Made by a program: the position numbers and the translations under genes | NCBI GenBank assembly: GCA_900708905.1 | Contig: CAADRB010000023.1 | Span: forward strand, 453,238-517,237 | DNA from: Hymenolepis diminuta | Lineage: Eukaryota; Platyhelminthes; Cestoda; Cyclophyllidea; Hymenolepididae | Direction of reading: 5' to 3' | DNA: 64,000 nucleotides | Shown here: piece after piece, positions 45,566-56,598 of the stretch | Numbering within the stretch: position 1 is the first letter of the stretch | Layout of the letters: every line of letters starts with the position of its first letter | Notes under the pieces: generated by a model | Database searches by the model: none | What the model was told of the DNA's origin: nothing | The model's input: only the letters and a program-made list of their open reading frames with translations

Positions 45566-46848
45566 ATGACAGAGGTCCAATCCAATTCGACGCTGAATTT
45601 TAACTGTGACAATGGATACCTTGAGGGTCTTATTCGTGGTTTAAAAGGAGGAGTACTTAGGCAGACAGATTATCATATCTTAGTCCAATGTGAAACTCTT
45701 GAGGGTAAATATGTGGAAATTAATGATCTTCCTTAGATTTAAAGCTTCATTTACAGGATACGGATTATGGAAATTTCTTGGCCAATGAGCCCGGTCCATT
45801 AACCGTCGGGATAATCGAGGAAAAGATGAGAGAAAAACTCGTAAGCGAGTTTAGATATATGCGTAATCAAGCGTATAAACCCTTATCACTCTTCCTTGAC
45901 TACATTACGTAAGGTTCACGTCGTACCTTCTAATCCTTGCCGTTATAGGTATAGTTACATGATTGATAATATAGTTCTTCTAATCACGGGAACACTCCAT
46001 GAAAGGCCCATTTCCGAGCTTATTACCAAATGTCACCCGTTGGGTACCTTCATGCAGATGGAAGCATTGCATATCGCCTCAACTCCATCTGAACTTTACA
46101 ATGCTGTTCTTGTGGATACACCTCTAGCCCCCTATTTTGTTGATTGTATTACCAAGCACGATCTTGATGAACTGAATATTGAAATCATTCGTAACACTCT
46201 CTACCGCGCCTACATTGAGGACTTCTATCGTTTCTGCAAATCGCTGGGTGGAATTACTGCCGAAGTTATGTGTGAGCTTCTTGCTTTCGAGGCTGATAGA
46301 CGATCATTTTTGATTACGATCAACTCCTTTGGAACTGAGTTGACTAAAGAAGATCGTGTTAAGTTGTATCCGCGTTGTGGAAAGTTGCATCCATATGGAC
46401 TTTCGGCCCTCGCTAAAGCTGACGATTTTGAACAAGTTAGACGCGTAGCTGATTATTATTTGGTATGTATCCGTTATTTATTTTCAATAAGTAATATTTC
46501 CCGGTTTTTTGCGTAATTAATATCTGGTTGCTTTAGGAGTACAAGAATATCTTTGATGATACCAACGACGGTGAAAAGACGTTGGAGGATAAGTTCTTCG
46601 AATATGAGGTTTTCACATTCATAAATCAATCAAATTAACTCAATTATGGGGCTTTGTTATAACCCTTTTTGTACTCCTACTTTTAGGTTCAATTGAATCT
46701 TGACTCCTTCATGCAACAGTTCCACTTTGGAATGTTCTACTCCTACATTAAATTGAAGGAACAGGAAATGAGAAATATTGTCTGGATTGCTGAGTGTGTA
46801 TCCCAAAGCCATCGGGCTAAAATTGACTCCTACATTCCTATTCTATAA
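45566..46848 (+). CDS. ATP6V0D1: V-type proton ATPase subunit d
   Basis: Five exons: 45566-45704, 45737-45908, 45949-46462, 46537-46608 and 46687-46848, totalling 1059 nt or 352 residues, versus 351 in human ATP6V0D1. The first two introns are 32 and 40 bp. Conserved blocks in order: [98 protein letters not shown] and the C-terminal [24 protein letters not shown]. Subunit d caps the membrane c-ring and couples it to the central stalk during acidification of vacuoles, lysosomes and secretory compartments. The last donor (GAG|GTTTTC) is weak, but the acceptor and protein match fix the junction. Nothing suggests damage. Confidence 0.97.
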
Positions 46849-49800
46849 ATTAGTTACTACTTCATTCCATGGCTGACTTCTCTGCTGTACTCTGTTCCTA
46901 AGCATAATACTCTGTTTTGATTGTGGTTTCTCTTCCATCAATCTCTATCTCTTATTCCTTCATTGTTGTGTGATAGTTATGATGGTAATAATGACAAGAT
47001 CTCTATTTATAGAATCCCTGTGACTTCAATACGATCTGACCCTAATTAACAGGTTGCGATTTATGTGGATTTAAATTTTTTTCAACTGTGAGTTCATGTT
47101 ATTACTTTCAGTTCAAATGAATTTTGTATCATTATCAGCAAGTCGATTAGTCTCGTTGACCATTGTTCGTTCATTTATCAAGATGATATTTAGACGCTTC
47201 CATAAAGGCACATTTGTTATTGTTATTATGTTTTTGCACTCATATTGACTTTATTAAACAAACATTAGTGACGTGTCAACTTAACAAGGAGATAAACTTT
47301 GCGAGCGTCTTTACCTGTGTCCAGGACAATTTTATTATTGGGGATCATTAATGTAAGATAGAAATCTCAAAGGCTCAGGACAGAGAGTTGACCTTAAGGT
47401 TAACGTGAATATTTATACAAGGAAAATTAAAAAGTAAGGTTTAGGGTGACAAATTGCGAGGTTAGGAATAAGTAATGGAAGTTTGATCACCAGTACGAGT
47501 CGATACAGCCACTTCAAGAAACAGTAGGTGTCAGAAAACTACACGTCTGCGCCTCATCTATCTTCATGTTGATTAATGAGATAGCTGGTTAAGACACTGA
47601 ACAATAGGATTTAATTAAAAGTTGAGGACGAGACATAGCACTTGGGTACTCTATATCCTTCAGATTTTTCGATTACAATTGTAAAATCATCTAACAAGTA
47701 ACGAACCTGACAACCGAGAAATGGGGTAAGTTTCATGAAAAATTAAATGGACGGTGACTTTTGTTGAGATGGAAATGTCAAACTACAACCGCACGGATTT
47801 TATTAGGAGAATGTGGAGACAAACTAACAAAGAATACAGCTCTTTCGTCGTAACGCTTTCCCTTAACTTATAACTTCCCATCGATTGTTTATAATCCCTT
47901 AGTCAAAATATACCATGCTGTTAGTTTAACATAAGTAGCAGCTTGTTTGAAGTTGTAACTTGTGTCTACCCTCTACGGATTGTTAGCTGCAAAGTTACCT
48001 GTATTAACAGTACCTTAAATTTCAGTTTGACTAAATGATTTTTACATGTATAGTGTACATTATAGTAAGTTAAGATTAGAGTATTTCAACTAACTTGTCA
48101 GTCACTGAAAATTGAAATACATAGGGTTCCTATTTATGCATTTATTTATCGACTATCTAAAATTTTATTTGCAATTCCAGAGAGTTTTTTAGAACGTGAT
48201 TAACTAAATCAGATGATTGAGGAACCTAGTTCTAACTAATAGTTACATTTTTTGTAAATTCAGTAACTTCCTGGTTTTCATTTCAAGAAGTAAATGCACG
48301 AAAAATTGGTCTGCATCATGCAACATTGAAAGTGCCGTGAATATTATTTTAATGGCCTGCCCAGCTAACTGAAATGGGCTTTTTCTTAATGAAAATTTAC
48401 AAAAAATTTACACTGTGAAATTTACAAAAACATTAACATTATAACTGATATTATCCTCTCTTTATGCCATGCCTACCTTTTACCTGACCACTTAAGTCGC
48501 CTGATGTTGGTGTTCCCTTCTTTCTCTGATTGGCCAGTTTGCGCAGTGAGGTCATGTTTCGTCCCTGATATTTATTTATTTGCCATGGTAGAACTAAAAA
48601 GCTTTACAACTTTTTAGAGAGAAACTCCCGAACATAGAGGAAGTGATAATTTACAGGAGCAATAGAAGTGAGATTCAGAGAATTAACAGAACTGCCATAA
48701 CTGAGCTCCAGAATCATCAGGTTGACTGCTTTTCCAAGTCAAAATCTCCTTAGACTTTTCCTTTAATTTTATCATCTTCATACGGTATGTCTGGGTGACA
48801 AATTTTCATATAACTTCGAAACCATCCTTTTTTCGCATAATTTAGCATTCATTTACTTTACGAAGGAGTCTATTAGATCATCCTTGGGTTTTGCATCTGC
48901 TTAAAGTTTCCTTAACTCTACTTTTAATAGACGGGATTCCAATAGTAGTTTTGCTAATATCTCATTTTTGCGATGAAGACTTGGCTCCAGACTTAATCTT
49001 CTTTGTCATCGGATTATAAGGTTTCTCAGAAGGACTTTTTCTGTTAGAACTTTCTTAAACTGTCCGACTATGATTAGTGACTGGAATCGGCGGATAATTT
49101 GAACGATCTCTCAAAGTTTACAAGCGGATACTCTTTGGCCGGCCAGTATGCACATCTGGTTGCTACACTGCAGGCTTGTGCATGCATCACATCATTGTAC
49201 CCCTCTGTCAACTCTCTACTTTCCACTGTTTGTCAACCACCGCTGTTACTCGATAAAAAGTTCCCTTAAACAACCGTCTCGTCTTCCCTCGCGCCATGCA
49301 CAGAATACTCATTAATCTTTCCGACTCTAATGAATAGATAGCGTTTTTTCCTTAACAGTAAATATCGCACTTCCTACTTCGTCGAATTGAGAGGTTTTTA
49401 CTTGACTCTACTCAAAATAAGACTCAAACTTAGTTTTACGGATTTATTTTTCTAGCATTTTGACCTTTTTGGAGGCCAAGGTTAATTAAGAGATTATTTC
49501 AAACAAACTCTGAACATAGGCTTTTCATCAATTTTATTTATGATTATTAAGCCAAACGTATATATTGATGGCCGAGAATGGTTAAAAATGAATTTGAACT
49601 AGGGCAACAGTAGGAAAAGGCTAAGTCATTAGAATAGTCCGGCCGTAGGCGGTATGCCACTTAGTTTATTGATTAGAGTATTAAATTTCCATAAAATCAA
49701 TCTTTTAGTCGATGTCGGTCATATCCAATCGACATTATCATCGTGTGGTGGTTGACAGCTGAGGGGGTTTCTATGCTCACAACTAAACTGCATGAGTATA

Positions 49801-50155
49801 ATGCTGATACCGATGTCTTACTGATATAATTGACATTTATGTCTGAGGGTTAAGCAGTTACTTAATGAACCCTTTGTATATTTCATAATCCAATATTTAA
49901 TGTATTAAATTTTCTTCCTAGCTTTATAATTATTGCATTCATTGTCGTTACTTCATTCATCTGACCCGATTTTGAAGACACGTTTCCTTGGTGTCCAAGA
50001 CCTGAGCTGGGTAAACTATCAATGCGCGGACTTGGAGACACTAGGTGTTTTTAATACTAGTACATATTGGAGGGTTCATGTTTCACATATTCACGTCGGA
50101 ATTAGGCAAACTCACGAGAAAACTAATGGTGACTGCCAATGCTGATTCAACAATT
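46849..50155. other. 3.3 kb intergenic stretch, no gene recognised
   Basis: Holds the V-ATPase subunit d 3' flank, then AT-rich sequence without supported coding exons. A GC-richer patch near 48.5 kb and another at 49.1-49.3 kb may be worn repeats. The open frame 49933-50145 directly before the SINE has no recognisable motif. Confidence 0.4.
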
Positions 50156-50159
50156 CCAC

Positions 50160-50455
50160 TGTATCGCCGGTGGTGCAGCGGTTTACATTCTCGTCTAAGA
50201 ATACAGAGCTTCCGGGTTTGATGCTCATCGGTGCAAATCCAGTGGGCGGAACGGCCAACCGCACTGGTAAAGTCTGTCTACTAAAGAGAAGAAGACAGAA
50301 TTCGAGTTTCATACCACAGGGACCCAATGCTCCTATCCCCTACTCAAGATGAGTATTGGAAAAAGCTTTCCGAACTGGACTTAGACTTGTAATTCAATGT
50401 GAAAATTCAATTCAATTGTCACATCACATTCAATTCAATTCACATCGTTTCCAAA
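50160..50455 (+). repeat. tRNA-derived SINE, best tRNA-like head, with ATTCA tail
   Basis: Plus-strand copy. Box A is TGGTGCAGCGG at 50171-50181 and box B GGGTTTGATGC at 50214-50224; CCGGTG near the start can pair with CATCGG at 50226-50231 like an acceptor stem. The body has GTGGGCGGAACGGCC, GGTAAAGTCTG and AGAATTCGAGTTTCATACC. The 3' block GCTTTCCGAACTGGACTTAGAC ends near 50390 and is followed by irregular (ATTCA)-rich tail sequence to about 50455. The open frames on both strands are not genes. Confidence 0.8.
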
Positions 50456-50459
50456 ATGA

Positions 50460-51060
50460 CGATGGTTCAGATCAGATTAATCCTTGATGAAATTCATTGC
50501 ACTCTTCCCCAATTTCAGTCTTACTAACGCTTCAAGATTTTCACCGTAATGGAGAAGTATTTACTAGATGTCCAATCCTCAATACAAATAATAATTTTGT
50601 GTAAAATCCATTTGAGAGGTAGATTGATAATTTAATGCTCTTATCACAAATATGATTTGGACAAGAAATATAGAGCTTTAAATATAACACATTGCTAGAT
50701 GGAGAGGTACGTAAAATAGTAAGATTTTTTTCTTGAAAAGTAGAGAGCTGCGAAAAGTTCCTTTTTGTCTATAACACCTCCAAGATACCTAACAAGTTCA
50801 TTTCTACTGGCGATTAGTTCGCAAGATTATTGGAGGAAAACTGTACTTATATGATGAAGGATGATTTAAATTCATTTAAGGTTTCGGCGTCCTTTATTTC
50901 ACTAGTTCTAATTTGTTTGACGCATCTAATGATGATTTCAGTCCCTTTACGGGGAGTGGTTCAGCACACATTTCGTACAGGGGATTAGCATAGATAAGCC
51001 TATCACATGGAAAACGTGAAAAACACCACTCTCTCTTGATCAATTTACAACAATAATGAC
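50460..51060. other. Short intergenic gap among SINE copies
   Basis: No coding or repeat structure recognised, except that the right part may be the worn body of the minus-strand SINE fragment at 51062-51130. Confidence 0.35.
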
Positions 51061-51061
51061 A

Positions 51062-51130
51062 TTCCTTAGAGGAGCAATGATGTGAATCGAATTCGTGGCC
51101 TCTAACTGCAAACATGCTGCGTTACTTCTT
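51062..51130 (-). repeat. Degenerate SINE head
   Basis: GATGTGAATCGAATTCGTGGCCTCTAA on the plus strand (51071-51097) aligns with GATGGGCATCGAACCCGTGACCTCTAA in the SINE at 1.4 kb, so it is the box B region of the same family on the minus strand. The body to the left is not clearly recognisable. Confidence 0.5.
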
Positions 51131-52060
51131 CATCTTAATAATTGTAATAGGGGCACCCAATGAACTGCAATGAATTCATATGGATACGACTATGATTGAC
51201 TGAGATCCTTGAGGATGAGAAAAGGGAAAACATTACTTTGCTAAGCTAATATATCACTTTATAAGTTGGGAGCTATAAAACGATTGGTTAGCCAATGAAG
51301 GGGAGCTTGTAGATCCCATTCTCAGATTACGATTCGTGGGAAGCCAATAGGACCACGTGCATTCTCTTCTAACTCTAACGGAGTAATCAACGTTTGATTA
51401 GTTCTCCGATAAATATTAATCAAATTAACGTCCTTGATATTCCTTCCATTTTTCCAGTAGAAAAATTCATTCTCAATAGCCATTAATATGTAGCTTAAAA
51501 CAAGCGCAAAATGTTTTCTAAAAGAGGAATTGTGTGCGATTATGTAAAGATTAAAAGACGCGGTGCTCTGAAGACAAAGTGTGAGTTCTAAACTTCATAC
51601 TTTTCAAACGGATAATAACCATTTAAAATCCTAAGTCAGCTAACAATATAAACCAACTAGCTTTGGAAGAGAACGCAAAAGGAAGTGGTTAAAAGCCGAG
51701 CCAGATGAAGAGCTGAAGAGGGCTCTACTATACAAGTACACACGTGAATTAAGTGCTCAGGCCAAATTGCTTGACCTCCTATAAGTACACATGCAGATCT
51801 CGCTAATTTTAATAAAAATATGCAAGAGTATACGCGTTATTTATTCCTCAGTTGTATGTAACTATATAGAATATGCAATGAAACAACAAAAAATAAGTAT
51901 CCACTCGGCTCCACTTTCAATTCAGTAAAGCTCCACAAATCCTATTATTCTATGTTTCAAAATTTGCAACTTCCAAGAGTGTAACTACTTTGGTTGTATA
52001 AAAATAAAAGCAAGTAGATGACAAATACGTTAACTCAATTTAAAATTGACAAATAACTGT
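51131..52060. other. Intergenic gap, no gene recognised
   Basis: AT-rich, no supported coding sequence, no repeat recognised by eye. Confidence 0.4.
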
Positions 52061-52064
52061 CTAT

Positions 52065-52266
52065 CCCATCCTAGAACAGCGTTTTCAACATTCATCTAGG
52101 GCAGAAGGATGGCATCACAGTCTCCTTGATGAGAAGCTCGAATTCCGCTAGCGCATTTAGTTACCAGGCTTAACGACTGTAGACGACCACTCCGCTTATT
52201 AGTTGTGCACCGACGGGCATCAAACAGGGCAGACATGCACGGTGACCAATGCGCCACCGGTATCTG
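52065..52266 (-). repeat. tRNA-derived SINE
   Basis: Minus strand: CCGGTGGCGCATTGGTCACCG, a box-B-like TGTTTGATGCCCGTCGGTGC, GCGGAGTGGTCGTCTAC, GTTAAGCCTGG, GCGGAATTCGAGCTTCTCAT and a worn 3' end near 52065-52085. Same block order as at 1.2-1.5 and 32.6-32.8 kb. The plus-strand open frame 52203-52430 starts inside it. Confidence 0.7.
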
Positions 52267-52935
52267 GAAAAGTCAAATTGCAACTATTAGGTGCTGTAGT
52301 TCAAAATCCCTGTAGTGCTAATGAGGACGCTTCTAGACAACTGTGGTTACCTCATGTGGAGGAGTTTGATGTGACGGTGAACACTATCTCAACGAATAAG
52401 CCCCCAGTACCTATTTCCCAGCAAATATAAAACCCTCACTGTTTCTTATTTAAACAAAGACCTCTGTAAAAATAGACACTTCTGAATGCAGTTGTATTTG
52501 AGTGATGTCAAACTATCGTAAGTATATTCTATTGACGTATTAAATCCTTTCACAAGGCTGATTAGCGATTTTTCACAAATCGGGGATATGAAAATCCAGA
52601 TCCACAGCTCTCATCTCAGTCAAAATCTGGTGGCAAAAATCAGAATCAGCAAACTCAGGTGGAAAAAATATATCACTAATCACTACTACAGTCGCCAATT
52701 GTAAGAAATCGCAGATATGCACTTCTAAACCCCAGAATCCTCAGATTATCAATACATAGTACTTCCGACAGTTAAATAGAATATCCATAATATTTAACTG
52801 CCAATCGGTGTTCTAAAACACCGAGAACCCGCCACCTAACTACTCATTTCAAATGAAAGAATGTAGCAGAGACTGTACATTTGCTTGATGATTATAACAG
52901 TGGGGCTTAGTGTAGGGGTTTGATTACGGCAACAA
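52267..52935. other. Gap with one unassigned open frame
   Basis: A plus-strand frame continues out of the SINE to 52430 (about 55 codons past it, containing QLLGAVVQNPCSANEDASRQ). It does not match a family I know. It may be a mobile-element remnant, since a gypsy integrase lies 1.3 kb away, or chance. The rest is AT-rich without features. Confidence 0.3.
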
Positions 52936-52938
52936 AAT

Positions 52939-53046
52939 ATTAACAGAGATTCGATCGAGATCATAATTAACAGGATCTCTCTAAATGATCTCGATCGAAT
53001 CTCTGTTAATATCGAGATCATTTAGAGAGATCATAATTAACAGGAT
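52939..53046. repeat. Nested inverted/direct repeat (template-switch signature)
   Basis: Bases 52939-52964 are exactly the reverse complement of 52985-53010 (26 nt). Bases 52974-52995 are exactly the reverse complement of 53011-53032 (22 nt). A 20 nt direct repeat (GAGATCATAATTAACAGGAT) is at 52957-52976 and 53027-53046. All matches are perfect. The pattern fits one stretch copied back in inverted orientation and then forward again. It can fold into a strong hairpin, with the 26 nt arms and a 20 nt loop. Confidence 0.95.
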
Positions 53047-53136
53047 GAGTGGCAATAAACTGCAAGATAGTGAAAATATACGCATATAAATGAAATAGTT
53101 TGAATGTTAAAATAGGGAACTATTGCTATCGAAGTG

Positions 53137-53305
53137 GTTAAAATGTGCCAAATTGCAGAATCATTGCCCGTATAAATTTGAAGTAAAGCCTACCATTAAG
53201 GCAATTGCGTGTTATTGAGTTCTGGTATTTGTGGCTATTTGAAAGGCTAATTAGTTGATAAAAGTTAGATTATAACAAGTGGCGAGCACATATTATTTAC
53301 CATCT
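53137..53305 (+). repeat. Degenerate direct repeat, left copy (possible LTR remnant)
   Basis: Aligns by eye with 54633-54800: AAGTAAAGCCTACCATTAAGGCAATTG...GTGTTATT...GGCTATTTGAAAGGCTAATTAG against the corresponding stretch of the right copy, with scattered substitutions and small indels. Together the copies bracket a gypsy integrase remnant. The boundaries are not sharp and no TG...CA ends were confirmed. Confidence 0.55.
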
Positions 53306-53737
53306 CTGACGATTTTAGAATGCCGAAATCAAAAAAAACTTCGGCTTCTCGAGAAACAGTGGCGTGCTCAATTCTTTACAAAGTACTTGAAAGCTTATCG
53401 GTGGAAATAAAGGTTCTTTCTGTAAAAATTGTGAGTAAATTTTTCCTGGTGTTTCTGTCACATATACTACCACTGTTTCTATAAATTCTACTAAATCTGT
53501 CTCGCTTAAAATGCTTCTTGCTGCATTTGATGACATGAATTTGCACCCGTCAGAGATAGTGTAAGAGTGACGAATCTCATGTACTCTATGGTATCTTCTA
53601 TGCCTAAGTTCATTTCAGCACGACTTGCCTCTGAGCCTACCGTGCTCGTGTGTGCGTATTTACTAAAGCAAATATGCCGTCTGAAAGGAAAGAAGATTGT
53701 TACACTTTTGCCTCTTCCAGAACTAATTTAAATCCCC

Positions 53738-54481
53738 AAAATGCGTCGATCAGTGTAGCCACATTCGAGCTAAACCCATGCTCGTTTTTCGTCCTAAGCG
53801 ATCGGCACCGATGAATGATAGACAAAAAGAGCCCAGGGGAATCGGTCTTGCCAAATTGTTTCTCACTCCAAGGAGAGAGTATCGTAGGCGAGACTGCACT
53901 GCCTTATCATCAGAATCTTATATGTTCTCAAACTAAAGTTCCTTCGTCTCACATTGAGCTCAATCTTGCTGTACCTACTCCAGGAATCTCCTATTTTTCT
54001 TAATCGATCTGTATTCAAAGTGGCCTGAGGTTATACTCATTAAGTCTGCCACAACCGGTACCATCATTAACAGCCCCCGTCAAGATATTCGCCAATGATG
54101 TCTTAGCAAAAGTCATTGTGTCCAGAAATGTCACCCGGTTCTATTCTATTCGATTTGAGAACTTTTGGAAGAGGTCCCCTTTTACACTCTCTGCCAAAGT
54201 TCAACGGGCTGGATGGACAACTCGTTGGCAATGTGGAAAGGCAATTTTTAATGTTCCGAGGGAAGCAGACAGTGGAAGAGGTCCTTAATCTTTTACAACC
54301 TAGGTACTGGACGACGCCTCATGTTGGTTTCCAAATTAAAGTGTGCCATCTCAGACATCTCCGCTCTCGGTACGCAGCTTTAACTTTCAAACCAACGAAG
54401 ATTTATTTGGATACAAATGAGTTCCTCCGCCTGAGACCCAGAGCAATCAACGGCCTGACAGTTACACTGGACGCTTCATAA
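53738..54481 (+). pseudogene. Ty3/gypsy-type integrase remnant, frameshifted
   Basis: Pieces of an LTR-retrotransposon integrase in the correct order but in different frames. A CxxxC zinc-finger end (CVDQCSHIRAKP) lies near 53740-53775. The segment SHIELNLAVPTPGISYF (53950-54000) leads into the core motif IDLYSKWPEV (54004-54033), which continues to a stop at about 54102. A 121-codon open frame at 54116-54481 with NGLDGQLVGNVERQFLMFRG, QTVEEVLN and RYWTTPH corresponds to the end of the core and the linker after it. Frameshifts and a stop break it, and no reverse transcriptase or gag was found nearby, so it is a dead internal-deletion copy or fragment. The family call rests on YSKWPE and the order of motifs. 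Confidence 0.75.
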
Positions 54482-54632
54482 GACCTCGAAAAATTTTCAG
54501 GGTGAACTCAACGATCAAACGTTTGGAAAAGCGGCTTTCACAGAAAGAAGTTCGGTAAAAAGGAAAAAATTTCTGTCCAATAAACATTACATTAACAATT
54601 TACTGTAAATGATCCAAAAAAAATTGCACAGC

Positions 54633-54800
54633 TGTTAAATGTGATTAACTCCCTGGATAATTTTGGAGTAAAGCCAACCATCAAGGCAATTAAGTGTTAT
54701 TAATGAAATCTGGGACTCTTGACTATTTGGAAGGCCAATTAGTTTATAAAACCTAACATTTTACTCAGAGACTTGTCCGATATAGCAATCTATTTACCTT
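54633..54800 (+). repeat. Degenerate direct repeat, right copy (possible LTR remnant)
   Basis: Right partner of 53137-53305, same orientation, about 1.5 kb apart: GGAGTAAAGCCAACCATCAAGGCAATTAAGTGTTATT...GACTATTTGGAAGGCCAATTAG on the plus strand. Divergence between the copies implies an old insertion if they are LTRs. Confidence 0.55.
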
Positions 54801-56022
54801 CCTACCCCCGTTTTCTCCTGTCACAAACTTGTCTTCATTCCTTCAACTTCTTCTAACTTGCAATAAGTAAAGCGGCTCTGATCCCGAAGTTGCAGTTACT
54901 TTAAGAGGCAAACCAAATTAGGGCATAATCTTCTTAAAGCTAATGGGAAACAGTGAGAAAACCAAGAGTTAAGCAGGATCACGGGTTTACTGAATAACTG
55001 GAAATTAATGAGGGGAAAGTGAGAAGAACGGGAGAATGCGTCAGAACTGAGCCGGAGCAATCCAGATTGTGATAGACAGGCGAAGTCAATTAGGCCTTCG
55101 GGCGCTGACTATTTTACCCTATGTGATTGTAGGATGAGCAACCAATCAGAAATCATCAACTGACAAATAGGTGCAGACGCAGAACGGACCTATGAAACAG
55201 GAGTTACAGTAACTACAAATGACGGCTTAGCTGGACTCTACAACTCTAGGCACCATATCTCCCGGCTACCTCTTTACAAATAGAAGACATTGTACTACAT
55301 TAAATGAAGATAACAGATGTCAACAGGATAATGATAAAAATTCATCACGATTCCAGTTGCAAATCCTAGCTATGAAAATGGAATAAGTGCGGCTATCTTA
55401 TCACGTGCTAAAAATGGTAAGGCTAATCCATTAGTAATTATTAATCTTTGTGATTTACAACGGCTTCGAAACCGAATTAAGTTATTCGACAAAAAAACAA
55501 AAGCCAAAGAATAAATCCTAAAAAAGCTATATATTCTATTTCGACAAGTAATTTTAAAAGGCTATTACTATCATTTTATTTACTTGTTATTGCAGATTAA
55601 AATAAATATACCGATCTTAGGAATGTACTTATAAAAACAAAATCTTCTAGTAAATCAGCCAGACCTAAACCACCAATGCAACTAGTAATTAAGATGGATG
55701 GAATGGTCCAATAAACTTGTTGTCAGATAAAAAAATACGAGAGCAAACGACTCAAACAAAACGAATCTCCAACTGAAAGAATCAACTTCAAGTATCCTAA
55801 GCCAATACAACAGTCTTAAAAAAACGAAAATTTCAACAACAACAACAACAACTGTCCAATCCATATCGCTGATACGAACTAAAAGAGAATACTTTGACCA
55901 ATGGATATTAAAACAGGATTAGAACAATCAAAACAGCCACAACAAGATGAAAAAACCACTAAAAACAAGAATATGAAAATATCATCTTGATAAAAAAACG
56001 AACACATATAAAGCTGTATCAG
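54801..56022. other. Intergenic, no gene recognised; (CAA)n tract
   Basis: AT-rich 3' flank of the GEMIN8-like gene. A purine-rich part at 54.9-55.1 kb may be repeat-derived but could not be matched convincingly to RepA or RepB. A (CAA)6-type microsatellite is at 55834-55852. The minus-strand frame 55682-55864 is low complexity. Confidence 0.4.
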
Positions 56023-56598
56023 TCACCGATTCAATTTTCTCAGCGGTATAATCGGCCAGAACGGCATATCCAGACAGTCGCTCGAGTTTTCATAGAAGTT
56101 GGCAATCTTCGTTTCCAGTTGTAGACGCTTTGCGGCCAGTGAATTTGGTTCTAAGTTATTAGAAGTATCCACAAGAGGTGGAAATTTCATGAGAACGGCC
56201 TCTGCCTTAGCCTTCGCTTTATCTCGCTGTTCTTGATGTCTGTATGTTTTTAGCATAAAGTTTAAAAAATCCGCACTCAGTGGCTCTATTTCTTCATCCT
56301 CTGTTTCGTTTTCTCCTTGATAGACATCGACTTCCTGACCATATAAATACTCCGGCGTCTCATAACTGAACACCCAATCTGGTAATCCAAAAGAAATTGT
56401 AGTTAGCTGCTTAACAATTTCATTGTAGCTACGTCTGAAACACTCCTGTCTGTTATAAATCTCATGCAATTTCACCCAAAGTTCATTAACTCGCTGCTGT
56501 TTCTGTGAAGACTGAGAAGGTAATCCCGGGTACGCTCTTTCAAATCTGTCAATATCGCGTCCGATATCTTTTAAAAATTGCTCGAAGAGATCTTCCAT
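56023..56598 (-). CDS. GEMIN8: GEMIN8-like SMN-complex protein
   Basis: Single-exon frame of 191 residues. The C-terminus FWPIIPLRK (about residues 180-188) closely resembles the WPVIPLKF ending of vertebrate Gemin8. The preceding LSADFLNFMLKTYRHQEQRDKAKA (about 120-145), in which an acidic patch leads into a charged helix, parallels the ITEELRQYF...HREERRR segment of Gemin8, and FGLPDWVF parallels its LPWYLPS. Gemin8 binds the SMN complex that assembles Sm cores on snRNAs; this role is inferred. It begins 51 bp after the PITHD1 stop codon and has a pyrimidine-rich acceptor ending 2 nt before its ATG, so it is probably the downstream cistron of a two-gene transcript. The overall similarity is low, and the call rests on the C-terminal motif. 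Confidence 0.7.
   Translation of the reverse strand: MEDLFEQFLKDIGRDIDRFERAYPGLPSQSSQKQQRVNELWVKLHEIYNRQECFRRSYNEIVKQLTTISFGLPDWVFSYETPEYLYGQEVDVYQGENETEDEEIEPLSADFLNFMLKTYRHQEQRDKAKAKAEAVLMKFPPLVDTSNNLEPNSLAAKRLQLETKIANFYENSSDCLDMPFWPIIPLRKLNR

Noticed and set aside
50112..50352. Frames on both strands around 50.1-50.35 kb
   Set aside because: They lie across the SINE and show no protein similarity.
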